Positions 37,161 through 46,264 are shown, counted from the first letter of the stretch. The stretch is 64,000 nucleotides of DNA from an uncultured Lachnospiraceae bacterium (GCA_902774915.1 CACYKH010000002.1:62001-126000), one strand, 5' to 3'. Numbers and translations: made by a program. Notes: generated from the sequence alone by a model not told the origin.

Positions 37161-38978
37161 TTACTCTACTGTAACTGATTTAGCCAGATTACGAGGCTTA
37201 TCAACATCAAGGCCCTTGGCATCAGATGTATAGTATGCTATCAGCTGTAAAATAACTGCTGTTGCGAAAACGCCAAATGTACTATCCACCTGTGGGATGT
37301 AAATCTGCTTATCGCAAACTTCCTTACTCTCAGTCTTTCCTTCCTGACTGATGAGAATTACATAAGCACCTCTGGATTTAACTTCACGAACATTTGAGAT
37401 GACCTTTGCATAAACATGCTCTTCAGTAGCAATAGCAATAACTGGAACCTGCTCAGAAATAAGTGCGATAGTTCCATGCTTAAGCTCGCCTGCTGCATAG
37501 GCCTCTGAATGAATATAAGAAATCTCCTTCAGCTTGAGGGAAGCCTCGAGGCTGAGGGTGTAATCGATGCCCCTTCCGATGTAGAATACATCTGGAGCTG
37601 TCTTGATATGATTAGCTATACGGCGGATGTCATTTGAAGCCTCAATAGTCTTCTGCATGATCTCGCCAACGCTAGAAAGTTTTGTCATGAAGTCTCTTGC
37701 CTGATCCTCAGTCATAACGCCTCTTACAAGGCCAAGTCTTGCGGCCAGTGTATACAGTGCAGCAATCTGAACTGTATAAGCCTTTGTGCTGGCAACCGCT
37801 ATCTCAGGACCTGCATGTGTATAGAGTACATAGTCACTCTCACGAGCAATTGTTGAACCCTTTACATTAACGATTGAAAGAACCTTACTGCCCTTCTGCT
37901 TTGCAAGGCGGAGAGCCTCAAGTGTATCGATAGTTTCACCGGACTGGGAAACTACAATAGTAAGAGTCTTGTCATCAATGATAGGATCCTTGTATCTGAA
38001 TTCTGATGCAATTTCAACAGTTACTGGAATGCGAAGCTTTGTCTCAATGAGAGACTTTCCAACCATTCCGGCATGCATTGCAGTACCACATGCTACTACA
38101 ACAATATCCTTAAGATTCTTTAAAACATCATCATCAATTCCATCATCTGCAAGGAATGGAAGACCATCCTGAATTCTTGGAGCAACTGTTCTCTCAAGAG
38201 CTTCTGGCTGTTCATTGATTTCCTTAAGCATGTAGTGTGGATATCCGCCCTTCTGAGCAGATGTGATGTCCCAGTTAACCTCCAAAATTTCAGGTTCTAC
38301 TGGACGTCCCTTAAGATCCTGCACCTCAATACCTTCCTGTGAAAGTGTGAGGATGTGATACTCAGGAACTACAAAATACTTCTTTGAGAAATTAATAACT
38401 GCTGTAAGGTCAGATGCTATGATGGAACCGCCATCAAAAGAAGCAGCAACCATTGGGCTGACATTCCTTATAGCAAAAATCTTGCCAGGCTGATCATCAA
38501 ACATAATACAAAGAGCAAATGAACCGGCAAGAAGATCAACAACCTTCTTGATAGTCTTATAAGGATTGCCCTCATACATCTGATCCAGAAGTGCAGCTAC
38601 AACCTCTGTATCTGTTTCTGATTTAAGTACGTTCTTAAGACCGTACTCTGTTGTAAGTTCTTTATAATTCTCAATAATTCCGTTATGACAGATAGTAACT
38701 GAGCCCTGCTGATGTGGGTGTGCATTTGTCTCTGTAACTCCACCGTGAGTTGCCCATCTTGTATGTCCAATACCGCAGGAAGCATCTGTTTTCTCTTCCT
38801 CTACAGCCTTTGCAAGCTCCTCAACCTTACCTGTCTTCTTCTTTAAAACTATCCCTGTTTTAGGATCGAGCACCGCTATTCCAGCACTGTCATATCCTCT
38901 GTATTCTAACTGTTTAAGCCCGTTAATAAGTATGTCTTTTGCAGGTTCATTACCTGTATATCCAATAATTCCGCACAT
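37161..38978 (-). CDS. glmS: Glutamine--fructose-6-phosphate aminotransferase
   Basis: 605 residues from MCGIIGYTG, where Cys1 becomes the N-terminal nucleophile of the glutaminase; an AAAGGAG site precedes it, and upstream in-frame codons are leader RNA. Makes glucosamine 6-phosphate. Visible: GLKQLEYRGYDSAGIAV, HTRWATHGGVTETNAHPH, SIS domains with VVACGTAMHAG and SQSGETIDTLEALR, and the final KPRNLAKSVTVE. Controlled by the self-cleaving ribozyme upstream. Confidence 0.97.
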   Translation of the reverse strand: MCGIIGYTGNEPAKDILINGLKQLEYRGYDSAGIAVLDPKTGIVLKKKTGKVEELAKAVEEEKTDASCGIGHTRWATHGGVTETNAHPHQQGSVTICHNGIIENYKELTTEYGLKNVLKSETDTEVVAALLDQMYEGNPYKTIKKVVDLLAGSFALCIMFDDQPGKIFAIRNVSPMVAASFDGGSIIASDLTAVINFSKKYFVVPEYHILTLSQEGIEVQDLKGRPVEPEILEVNWDITSAQKGGYPHYMLKEINEQPEALERTVAPRIQDGLPFLADDGIDDDVLKNLKDIVVVACGTAMHAGMVGKSLIETKLRIPVTVEIASEFRYKDPIIDDKTLTIVVSQSGETIDTLEALRLAKQKGSKVLSIVNVKGSTIARESDYVLYTHAGPEIAVASTKAYTVQIAALYTLAARLGLVRGVMTEDQARDFMTKLSSVGEIMQKTIEASNDIRRIANHIKTAPDVFYIGRGIDYTLSLEASLKLKEISYIHSEAYAAGELKHGTIALISEQVPVIAIATEEHVYAKVISNVREVKSRGAYVILISQEGKTESKEVCDKQIYIPQVDSTFGVFATAVILQLIAYYTSDAKGLDVDKPRNLAKSVTVE

Positions 38979-39060
38979 TTGTTTTTCTCCTTTCGTGCAC
39001 GCCTGATTCTCATGAATACCAATGAAACTCAAGGAATATCATTGAAACATCATAAGTGTG
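38979..39060 (-). other. glmS leader between ribozyme and start codon
   Basis: After the ribozyme P4 helix, about 80 nt lead to the glmS AAAGGAG site. No ORF with a ribosome site is seen; two similar TTTCA-x-TGATATTC / TTTCATTGGTATTC stretches (about 39010-39048) lie here. Confidence 0.4.
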
Positions 39061-39421
39061 ATACTTGTCCACTTCGTACGTCAAAAAGCATCCAGCTTGT
39101 GGACTTCTAAAAATCACGCACGTTCTACATTCCTCTGTTCCGCAGTCGCCTGCAGTTTTTAAAAATGTAGATCACGAATGTGCCATCCGAAGGAGCATCC
39201 GCCGAATTTTAGCGAATAAGAAGGCACCGCTGCCTGCTTAAACGTTTCGATAACTCCTTACCTCGTCGAGTGCCGGATTACGATAACCCGCGAGCACAGT
39301 GTACGCAGCCTGCCCGTCAAGGCACCAGAGTGCCTTTACGGCACTGCTGCTTACTACGGAAAATTGCAAAAGCAATTTTCCTACTGTGCTCGATTACTGC
39401 GTAATCGAGCACTATGGCGCT
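39061..39421 (-). ncRNA. glmS ribozyme-riboswitch with enlarged P1 arm
   Basis: On the minus strand, upstream of glmS. Cleavage is expected between A39421 and G39420 (TTA|GCGCC). Core segments match the family: GACGAGG followed by GGAGTTATCGAA at 39267-39246, and TTCGGCGGATGCTCC at 39206-39192, with an apical P2 hairpin between them. P3 (CTACATT/AATGTAG) and P4 (GTCCAC/GTGGAC, right arm 39067-39072) follow. Glucosamine 6-phosphate binding makes the RNA cut itself and the glmS message decays. The P1 arm between GCGCC and GACGAGG is about 145 nt (39269-39413) instead of a short hairpin, with nested hairpins at 39386-39412, 39358-39381 and 39329-39345. Confidence 0.88.
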
Positions 39422-39475
39422 AAGCTTTTTAAGCTTTCCAAAGTTATTTCTCCCTTCAAAAAAATAACCGCAACA

Positions 39476-39505
39476 ATTATACCATATATATACTCTACAT
39501 GGCAA
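39476..39505 (-). promoter_or_regulatory. glmS promoter
   Basis: Minus strand TTGCCA, 18 bases, TATAAT with an extended TGG before it. Transcription starts about 48 bases before the ribozyme cleavage site. It is divergent from the mazEF promoter. Confidence 0.7.
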
Positions 39506-39544
39506 ACCGCCGCTATATATGGTATTTTCAGGTGTTGCAAAAGA

Positions 39545-39584
39545 TTGACGTCAGCCGCTCTTTTGGTATATACTTTGTATATAC
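39545..39584 (+). promoter_or_regulatory. mazEF promoter with double palindromic operator
   Basis: TTGACG, 18 bases, TATACT at 39545-39574. Two copies of the self-palindrome GTATATAC (39566-39573 and 39577-39584), 3 bases apart, overlap the -10 box. MazE proteins bind palindromic operators and autorepress, so this is the likely operator. Confidence 0.75.
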
Positions 39585-39613
39585 GTATATTACAAAAGTA
39601 TTTGGAGGTTTTT

Positions 39614-39856
39614 ATGGAAGCTACTATTTCAAAATGGGGTAACAGCCAAGGTATTCGTATCCCCAAAGAATTCATTAATGCTCTCGGCATATCTTTCGAT
39701 ACACCTCTTGATATAGAAGTTCGTAATGATGAGATTGTCATCTCCAAAAAGTTCAAACATCAGTCTTTAAAGGAGCGTGTAAAAAAATCCGGTAAACCAC
39801 TACAATTCTCTAATGAAATTGATTGGGGGGATCCTGTCGGAAACGAGGTATGGTAA
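39614..39856 (+). CDS. mazE: MazE-type antitoxin (AbrB/SpoVT fold)
   Basis: 80 residues from ATG 39614, preceded by GGAGG. N-terminal swapped-hairpin DNA-binding fold: ISKWGNSQGIRIPKEFINALG, VRNDEIVISKK. The C-terminal tail (KSGKPLQFSNEIDWGDPVGNEVW in pieces) is acidic/aromatic and would occupy the MazF groove. An in-frame extension upstream to 39299 runs through the ribozyme region and is not coding. Stop TAATG overlaps mazF. Confidence 0.92.
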   Translation: MEATISKWGNSQGIRIPKEFINALGISFDTPLDIEVRNDEIVISKKFKHQSLKERVKKSGKPLQFSNEIDWGDPVGNEVW

Positions 39857-40158
39857 TGAAAGATGTATACCAAGGCACAATACTGAAAATAGAAAAAATT
39901 AAATATCCTGTCTTTGTTGTAAGTAACAATTACTTCAACCAGGCAGATGGCATCATCGGATGTCCAATTATTCAAAACGAATCCGAAACCGCAACGCACA
40001 TCCCAATTGATGAAAACGAGGTCAAGGGTGTTATCTTATGTGAGCAAGTTCGTTTCTTTGATCTAAGCACACGAGGTTTCAAAATCCTCACCCACTCAGA
40101 ACTTGATACCATGACCAACATTGTCGATATTGTTCAAGGATTCTTTGATTTTAATTAA
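39856..40158 (+). CDS. mazF: MazF-type endoribonuclease toxin
   Basis: 100 residues from ATG 39856; GAGG is 7 bases before it and the start overlaps the mazE stop (TAATG). ATG 39850 also possible. MazF/PemK fold: KDVYQGTILKIEKIKYPVFVVSNN, CPIIQNESETATHIPI, VILCEQVRFFDLSTRG (the conserved basic/Ser-Thr region). Cuts mRNA at short motifs; neutralised by MazE. The usual GDI.WVDL-type start is altered, so activity is inferred from the fold and context. Confidence 0.88.
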   Translation: MKDVYQGTILKIEKIKYPVFVVSNNYFNQADGIIGCPIIQNESETATHIPIDENEVKGVILCEQVRFFDLSTRGFKILTHSELDTMTNIVDIVQGFFDFN

Positions 40159-40161
40159 AAA

Positions 40162-40198
40162 AGAGAAGTCACTAGGACTCTATCCTACTGACTTCTCT
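40162..40198. terminator. Bidirectional terminator after mazF
   Basis: AGAGAAGTCA / TGACTTCTCT plus an inner TAGGA/TCCTA stem, one C-C mismatch, 5-nt loop. Lies between convergent mazF and the lipoprotein gene. Confidence 0.85.
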
Positions 40199-40210
40199 AA
40201 TATTTATTTC

Positions 40211-40915
40211 CTACTCTCCATCAGTTGGAGTTGCATCTGCAGCAGTTGCATCATCAAAGGTTTGTGTCACGTCAGTTGAGATGATAGCTCTGTCGATGTT
40301 CTTCACATCATCACTTCCAATGTAGTAGGAGTCATCAGAAAGTATAATTCTGACTTTTACAGTTTCTGGCTCGGCATAGTCAATATCACTTACCGCTCCT
40401 GCCAGGATTCCAATAATTCCACTTGCGAATTCATATTCATATTCTTCTTTTGTGTAATCGTTGTAATCACCATTTTCTACTGCAGTATTGAAGTTTTTAA
40501 CATATTCAATAATCTCTGGGTTGGTCTGATTCAGAATATCAATTGGGTAGATAGTAACATCCACATAATTGATATTGTTGTCCTTGTAAGCCTTGCCTAC
40601 ATCAAACTTGGCCTTGCCATAAATCTGCTTTGCAAGATCAACCATGGCTGGGGCAAGCTCCGGATCACCTGAAATTTCAAGTCCATAATAGCTCGACAGA
40701 TTGTTTGCCAGACGGGTTACATTCTGAAGGTAAATGGCCTCTGCATCCTCTTCATTAGCACCAGTCATCTTAATGTATTCATCTGTGACACCCAGATAAT
40801 TTGATGAAATTATACTTCGTACATACGCCTGATAATTTGATGCTTTGCCACAAGCTGTTAAGCTAAGCAGCATGCACATGCAAAGTAAAAGGCATAATAT
40901 TCTTTTAGTCTTCAA
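40211..40915 (-). CDS. Lipoprotein, unknown function
   Basis: 234 residues. Signal peptide ILCLLLCMCMLLSLTACGKAS with lipobox LTAC and mature Cys at about 22. The outside domain is mixed alpha/beta (EYIKMTGANEEDAEAIYLQN, YVDVTIYPIDIL, YEYEFASGIIGILAGAV). Similar small lipoproteins are common in Lachnospiraceae but uncharacterised. Follows metG on the same strand. Confidence 0.8.
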   Translation of the reverse strand: MKTKRILCLLLCMCMLLSLTACGKASNYQAYVRSIISSNYLGVTDEYIKMTGANEEDAEAIYLQNVTRLANNLSSYYGLEISGDPELAPAMVDLAKQIYGKAKFDVGKAYKDNNINYVDVTIYPIDILNQTNPEIIEYVKNFNTAVENGDYNDYTKEEYEYEFASGIIGILAGAVSDIDYAEPETVKVRIILSDDSYYIGSDDVKNIDRAIISTDVTQTFDDATAADATPTDGE

Positions 40916-40969
40916 ATCTATTTTTCCTATTTTCTATATTGATATTTCCAATAATAATTTTTTCAGTAA

Positions 40970-42973
40970 TTAGCTGATCATTGATCCTGCTGGAACATCC
41001 TTATCTGCTGTCAGAAGTGCAAGTCTTCCTTCATCATCTTCTGCACAAAGGAGCATACCTTCTGAAACAACACCAGCAAGCTTAGCAGGCTTAAGGTTTG
41101 TTATAACAACAACCTTCTTCCCCTTCATATCCTCAGGTGAGTAGTAATTCTTAATACCAGAAACAATCTGAAGAACCTTTCCATCAACCTGAACCTGTGA
41201 GCAAAGAAGCTTCTTAGAATTTGGAACTTCCTCACAAGAAATAACTTCACCAATCTGAAGCTGCATCTTATCAAAATCATCGATAGTAAGAAGTGGCTTC
41301 TGAATTGCAGCAACCTTTGTAGGTTCCATCTTCTCTTCCTTTGCCTTAGCCTCTGCCTTACGTTTCTCCTCTTCAGGATCAATCTCTGGCTCAACTACGC
41401 TTGGGAATCTTCTTTCAATCTCATCCAGCATTTCCTTAGTATCAATTCTTGCAAAAAGAATCTCAGGAGCATCTGTTACCTTGTTGCCATTTGGATAAAG
41501 TCCAAAGCTGCCCATCTCTGTTACAGATCTCTTCTCAGTATTAATCTGAGCAAGAATCTTTGCAGATGTTTCAGGCATGAATGGCTCAAGAAGTGATGCG
41601 CCAATTGCAATGCCCTCGATCAGGTTGTAGAGAACAGTATTGAGTCTGTCCTGCTTACCCTCTTCCTTAGCAAGTGCCCAAGGCATTGTCTCATCAATAT
41701 ATTTATTACATCTCTTAAAGAGATTCCAAATTTCTGTGATAGCATCTGCCACGCGAAGCTTGTCCATGCAGATGTTAACTCTGAGTCTTGTATCAAGAGC
41801 AACTCTCTTAAGATCGTCATCAACTTCCTCAGAAACGCCTGTGTTAGTTACAACACCGCCGAAATATTTGTTGGACATTGAGATAGTTCTATTAACCAGG
41901 TTACCCAGTGTATTTGCAAGGTCTGAGTTAACTCTCTCAATAAGAAGCTCCCATGAAACTACACCATCATTTTCAAATGGCATCTCATGAAGAAGGAAGT
42001 ATCTAACGGCATCAACACCGAAGAGATCCACCATATCATCAGCGTAGAGTACATTTCCACGGGACTTACTCATCTTTCCATCACTCTGAAGGAGCCATGG
42101 ATGTCCAAATACCTGCTTTGGAAGTGGCTCACCAAGTGCCATAAGCATGATTGGCCAGTAAATTGTGTGGAATCTGAGAATATCCTTACCGATCAGATGA
42201 AGATCAGCTGGCCAGTACTTCTTGTAAAGCTCGCCATGGTTACCGTCTGCATCATATCCAAGACCAGTGATATAGTTTGAGAGAGCATCTATCCAAACAT
42301 AAACTACATGCTTCTCGTCGAAGTCAACCGGGATACCCCACTTGAATGAAGTCCTTGATACACAAAGATCCTGAAGACCTGGCTTAAGGAATGTATTTAC
42401 CATCTCATTTTTACGGGATTCAGGCTGAATGAATTCAGGATGATCCTCGATATATTTAATAAGCTTTGGAGCATATTTGCTCATCTTGAAGAAGTAAGCT
42501 TCCTCAGAAGCTTCCTTTACAGGTCTTCCACAATCTGGGCAGCAGCCATCAACAAGCTGTGACTTAGTCCAGAATGACTCACATGGTGTACAATAAAGTC
42601 CATCATAAGAACCCTTGTAAATATCACCCTGCTCATAAAGCTTTCTAAAAATCTTTTGAATCTGTTTCTCGTGATCTGGATCAGTTGTTCTGATGAATTT
42701 ATCATATGAGGTATTCATCAGATCCCAGATACGCTTTATCTCTGCAGCCTTCTCGTCTACAAACTCCTTAGGAGTGTTGAGCTCTTCGAAAGCTTTAGTT
42801 TCAATCTTCTGTCCGTGTTCATCGGTTCCTGTCTGGAAACGAACATCGTATCCAATGAATCTTTTGTATCTTGCGATACTGTCTGCCAGCACGATCTCAT
42901 AGGTATTGCCGATATGAGGCTTACCTGATGCATACGCAATGGCGGTGGTAATGTAATAAGGTTTCTTTGCCAT
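40970..42973 (-). CDS. metG: Methionyl-tRNA synthetase with C-terminal tRNA-binding domain
   Basis: 667 residues. Charges tRNA-Met. Visible: HIGNTYE (HIGH-type motif), zinc knuckle CTPCESFW...CCPDCGRP, KMSKSRGN at the KMSKS loop, and a C-terminal EMAPII-type OB domain (FDKMQLQIGEVISCEEVPNSK in part, VVVITNLKPAKLAGV, SEGMLLCAED). The Asp/Lys-rich linker before the last domain is normal for Firmicute enzymes. No T-box leader is visible in the ~105 bases upstream. Confidence 0.97.
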   Translation of the reverse strand: MAKKPYYITTAIAYASGKPHIGNTYEIVLADSIARYKRFIGYDVRFQTGTDEHGQKIETKAFEELNTPKEFVDEKAAEIKRIWDLMNTSYDKFIRTTDPDHEKQIQKIFRKLYEQGDIYKGSYDGLYCTPCESFWTKSQLVDGCCPDCGRPVKEASEEAYFFKMSKYAPKLIKYIEDHPEFIQPESRKNEMVNTFLKPGLQDLCVSRTSFKWGIPVDFDEKHVVYVWIDALSNYITGLGYDADGNHGELYKKYWPADLHLIGKDILRFHTIYWPIMLMALGEPLPKQVFGHPWLLQSDGKMSKSRGNVLYADDMVDLFGVDAVRYFLLHEMPFENDGVVSWELLIERVNSDLANTLGNLVNRTISMSNKYFGGVVTNTGVSEEVDDDLKRVALDTRLRVNICMDKLRVADAITEIWNLFKRCNKYIDETMPWALAKEEGKQDRLNTVLYNLIEGIAIGASLLEPFMPETSAKILAQINTEKRSVTEMGSFGLYPNGNKVTDAPEILFARIDTKEMLDEIERRFPSVVEPEIDPEEEKRKAEAKAKEEKMEPTKVAAIQKPLLTIDDFDKMQLQIGEVISCEEVPNSKKLLCSQVQVDGKVLQIVSGIKNYYSPEDMKGKKVVVITNLKPAKLAGVVSEGMLLCAEDDEGRLALLTADKDVPAGSMIS

Positions 42974-43108
42974 TTTTAAAAATCTCCTCTTTATGTATTC
43001 ACACTATGTTTCTTAAGCGAATGAAACTTATCGTTACATGGGTTAAGTACATAAAAGCGCTATTCGTTATTTTAGCACAATCCCATAGATTTTAAAAGAA
43101 AATAAAAA

Positions 43109-43130
43109 TGGGCATCCACTTGGATGCCCA
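43109..43130 (-). terminator. Terminator after murA
   Basis: 10-bp stem TGGGCATCCA / TGGATGCCCA with a 2-base gap (4-nt loop in practice), followed by TTTTTATTTT on the minus strand. Confidence 0.85.
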
Positions 43131-43142
43131 AAATAAAATCTT

Positions 43143-44462
43143 TTATAAATTACTTGCAAGTTCAAGCTTCTTCTTTGTAACTTCCTGCTCGTTCTCTGCA
43201 ACCTTCATCATTCCACCAAGAGCGCTTACCTTATCGGCAAACTCCTCGTATCCTCTCTTGATGTACTGGATGTTTTCTATATTGCTGACGCCGTTAGCTG
43301 CAAGTGCCGCAATAACAAGCGCCGCTCCCGCTCTCAGATCAGTAGCCCTGAGGGTTGCGCCATTATATTTCTTAGTACCTGTGATAATAGCTGAATTACC
43401 TTCAACTCTTATCTTCGCACCCATTCGAGCCAGCTCAGCAACATATCTGAATCTGTTCTCGAAAATGCTTTCTGTAACGATACTTGTACCATCTGCAAGT
43501 CCCAGGATTGCAGCCATCTGAGCCTGCATATCTGTAGGGAAACCTGGATAAGGAAGAGTTTTGATTTGTGTAGCCTTCAGAACTCCGTCCGCCATAACTC
43601 TTACAGAATCATCATACTCAATAACATGAGCGCCCATTTCCACAAGCTTTGAAGAAATAGCCTCCAAATGCTTAGGGATAACATTCTTGATGAGTACATT
43701 TCCGCGAGTAGCAACTGTCATTGCCATAAATGTTCCTGCCTCAATCTGGTCAGGAATGATGGAATACTCAGCACCGTGAAGCTTCTCAACACCACGAACG
43801 CGGATTACATCTGTACCGGCACCCTTTATATTAGCTCCCATTGTGTTCAGGAAGTTAGCTACGTCAACAATATGTGGTTCCTTAGCTGCATTCTCAATAG
43901 TTGTCTTTCCAGGACTGAGAGATGCTGCCATCATAATATTGATAGTCGCACCAACAGATACGGTATCAAGATAGATGTGTGCTCCGTGAAGCTCTTTTGC
44001 CTGGGCTACAATGCTACCGCCTGAAACAATCTCAGTCTCAGCACCCAGCTTTTCAAATCCCTTGATGTGAAGGTCAATAGGTCTAGAACCTATGTCGCAT
44101 CCACCCGGAAGAGCAACATTTGCATATTTATGCTTTCCGAGGAGAGCACCGATCAGATAATAAGAAGCTCTGATTCTTCTGATGTATTCATCATCAACAG
44201 GCTGTCCTTCTCTGATACCCTTACCACAAATAACTACTGTATGTTTGTCCAGATACTCAACTGTGGCACCGATATTCTCGATAGCCTTAAGAAGTGTTCT
44301 TGTATCTGAAACATAAGGTACATTTTCAATTGTAACTTTCTCGTCAGTCATTACTGCTGCTGCAAGGATACCAAGTGCGGCATTCTTTGCACCTGCAATT
44401 ACGACCTCGCCCTCCAACGGCTTACCGCCACGGATGACGTACTGTTCTTCAGCAAAACTCAT
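43143..44462 (-). CDS. murA: UDP-N-acetylglucosamine 1-carboxyvinyltransferase
   Basis: 439 residues. First committed step of peptidoglycan synthesis; uses the UDP-GlcNAc made by the glmS operon. Visible: GAKNAALGILAAAVMTDEKV, the fosfomycin-target Cys122 in LPGGCDIGSRP, PYPGFPTDMQAQMAA and LRAGAALVIAALAANG. Cys122 retained suggests fosfomycin sensitivity at this copy. Promoter TTTACA-16-TATAAT lies upstream. Confidence 0.96.
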   Translation of the reverse strand: MSFAEEQYVIRGGKPLEGEVVIAGAKNAALGILAAAVMTDEKVTIENVPYVSDTRTLLKAIENIGATVEYLDKHTVVICGKGIREGQPVDDEYIRRIRASYYLIGALLGKHKYANVALPGGCDIGSRPIDLHIKGFEKLGAETEIVSGGSIVAQAKELHGAHIYLDTVSVGATINIMMAASLSPGKTTIENAAKEPHIVDVANFLNTMGANIKGAGTDVIRVRGVEKLHGAEYSIIPDQIEAGTFMAMTVATRGNVLIKNVIPKHLEAISSKLVEMGAHVIEYDDSVRVMADGVLKATQIKTLPYPGFPTDMQAQMAAILGLADGTSIVTESIFENRFRYVAELARMGAKIRVEGNSAIITGTKKYNGATLRATDLRAGAALVIAALAANGVSNIENIQYIKRGYEEFADKVSALGGMMKVAENEQEVTKKKLELASNL

Positions 44463-44542
44463 AACTTAAAAGTTAACCTCATGAATTATTTTTTGCACGA
44501 AAACAATATGGTTCACATAATATCGCGCAACATAACTAGTCT

Positions 44543-44570
44543 ATTATATCATATAATCCTTATTTGTAAA
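44543..44570 (-). promoter_or_regulatory. murA promoter
   Basis: Minus strand TTTACA, 16 bases, TATAAT, about 80 bases before the murA ATG. A single ATGTTGCGC (half of the 11-bp repeat found at 55-63 kb) follows the start region, near 44524-44532. Confidence 0.65.
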
Positions 44571-44591
44571 CATATAATTGTTCCAAAGCTC

Positions 44592-46262
44592 TTAGCTCAT
44601 CTTATCCATATTAACCAAAATAGCCCTTTTCCCGACCACAAAGAGCCTTAGGAACACGCCTATCAGCACCGCCAGCATGATAATATAATAAGCCAGAATA
44701 GGCAATTTCAGCAGTTCGTAAAGCACTATTCCAAGTATAACCACCGCAAAGGAAAGCACCATCATTATAGCCATATTAAAGAAGGTATTCAGGTTTCCTC
44801 TAAGGGCGCTGTACTCATCATCCCACTCAACATAAGGGGATGAGCTGTCCATCCACATTCCAATCACAATAGAAATAAGATGCGCCATAAGCATTATGAT
44901 TGCGAAGAAAACGCAGATATAAACCGGTGCCTTCATATATATACAGATAATAATATCCGTAATTACCAGCATTGGATAAGTAAACATGAAACTGAGAGTT
45001 GCCTTCGCATACATCTGGGTCTCGTAAGGAACAGGGATAAACTTGATAAGTGCCAGGTGCTGTCCCTCTCTTGTGAAGGCTGTGGATGCAAGGGAATTTA
45101 GGGCTGTAGCGATAAATGCTATCGCAATGATCACCATGAGCAGAATCATGCTTGCTCTGTCTCTGCCCTCACCATACATCTCAATAAACTGGGCGAAAAC
45201 TCCCTTATTTCCATTGAAGTGGAAAAGGAGAAATGCGCCAACCGGCCAGAGTACATTTATATAAGCACAGTTTCCGGAAAATGCCTTCGTCCTGAGAATT
45301 ACTTTTAACTCCTTCTGAAGACTGGCTCTGTATTGAGAAGTCTGCTTAATATCTCCCGCCTTAACCTCAGCCTTCTTGGAGGAACCAAGAGAAGCTGCAG
45401 TATAAAGACCCTTTTGATAAAGAGCTTTTCCAAGGAAGAAGAAAATCGCCAGGAGCCCACAATTGCCGGCCACACTAAGCAGCAGCCAGACAATACTTCC
45501 CTCGCTGATGGCATTTGACAGCCAAGGAACCGGGAAGAATATGATATTCAGAGTTCTGAGGAGCAGATTGCTTCCACTACCCAAAGACTCCACATAATTT
45601 TCCATATTAATTTCGCCAATGCCTTTAAGTGACAGAACGAACAGACCTGCGAACAGCACTAAGAAGATGGTGGAGAGACGATAGAAAATCTTCGTACTCT
45701 TAACTCTGCTGAGCGCCGCCATAAGCACAAGACTGAATATTCCGCAATAAATCATTGGAACAAGCGGAATCAGAAAGATTCCTATAAGAGCCGCAATTAT
45801 CGAAATAGGATTCAGTGCGGCAAGAACGCCTATATTTCGTCCGATGGCTATGAAATAGCCAATGAAAACAGCAAGGAGAACCATGAATTCCATAATACTC
45901 TCTGCCATATAAGCATATGTGAACTTCGCCATCATGAGATGATGGCTAGGAATAGGCAGCGTAACAAAATGCTCTCTATCCGATGAAAAGAACATTACGC
46001 TGAATATAACCAAAATTCCAAAAATCATAGAAAATGCAGAGAGAATCTGCATCTCAAAAAGCATTCCCCCACCTGGATTCTCAACCTCAATCAGAGCCTC
46101 CGTCATAACAAAGCTGATGAAACCCACTATAAGTGTACAGGGAATCATAATACCGAGAGCCGCAATCAGAGCCAGCACCTTATAACCAATGCTGTCCGGC
46201 ATCTGCATCTCAGTATTCTTACTTAAAATTTTAACAAGAGATCTTATTCCTACTACTTTCAT
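44592..46262 (-). CDS. ABC transporter permease, large ABC-2-like type
   Basis: 556 residues, about 12 hydrophobic segments. Pairs with the ATPase gene 2 bases upstream. Features include EHFVTLPIPSHHLMMAKFTYAY (reminiscent of the LPV/LPI motif of ABC-2 exporters) and long loops. Probably an exporter of unknown substrate. Confidence 0.85.
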   Translation of the reverse strand: MKVVGIRSLVKILSKNTEMQMPDSIGYKVLALIAALGIMIPCTLIVGFISFVMTEALIEVENPGGGMLFEMQILSAFSMIFGILVIFSVMFFSSDREHFVTLPIPSHHLMMAKFTYAYMAESIMEFMVLLAVFIGYFIAIGRNIGVLAALNPISIIAALIGIFLIPLVPMIYCGIFSLVLMAALSRVKSTKIFYRLSTIFLVLFAGLFVLSLKGIGEINMENYVESLGSGSNLLLRTLNIIFFPVPWLSNAISEGSIVWLLLSVAGNCGLLAIFFFLGKALYQKGLYTAASLGSSKKAEVKAGDIKQTSQYRASLQKELKVILRTKAFSGNCAYINVLWPVGAFLLFHFNGNKGVFAQFIEMYGEGRDRASMILLMVIIAIAFIATALNSLASTAFTREGQHLALIKFIPVPYETQMYAKATLSFMFTYPMLVITDIIICIYMKAPVYICVFFAIIMLMAHLISIVIGMWMDSSSPYVEWDDEYSALRGNLNTFFNMAIMMVLSFAVVILGIVLYELLKLPILAYYIIMLAVLIGVFLRLFVVGKRAILVNMDKMS

Positions 46263-46264
46263 AA

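Noticed and set aside
39269-39413. Cluster of perfect hairpins looking like a REP/MITE-type mobile repeat
   Set aside because: It sits exactly at the P1 position of the glmS ribozyme and its ends pair with each other, so I treat it as a ribozyme arm; a repeat origin remains possible but cannot be tested within this window.
39299-39613. Open frame in front of mazE that would extend it by about 105 codons
   Set aside because: It runs antisense through the glmS ribozyme and its promoter; mazE has its own promoter, GGAGG site and full-length fold from 39614.
42974-43108. T-box leader before metG
   Set aside because: Too short and without the T-box TGGNACCGCG sequence or antiterminator pair.
44523-44533. 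Copy of the 11-bp repeat near murA
   Set aside because: Only one half-site (ATGTTGCGC) and it is downstream of a complete standard promoter, so it does not match the tandem design.
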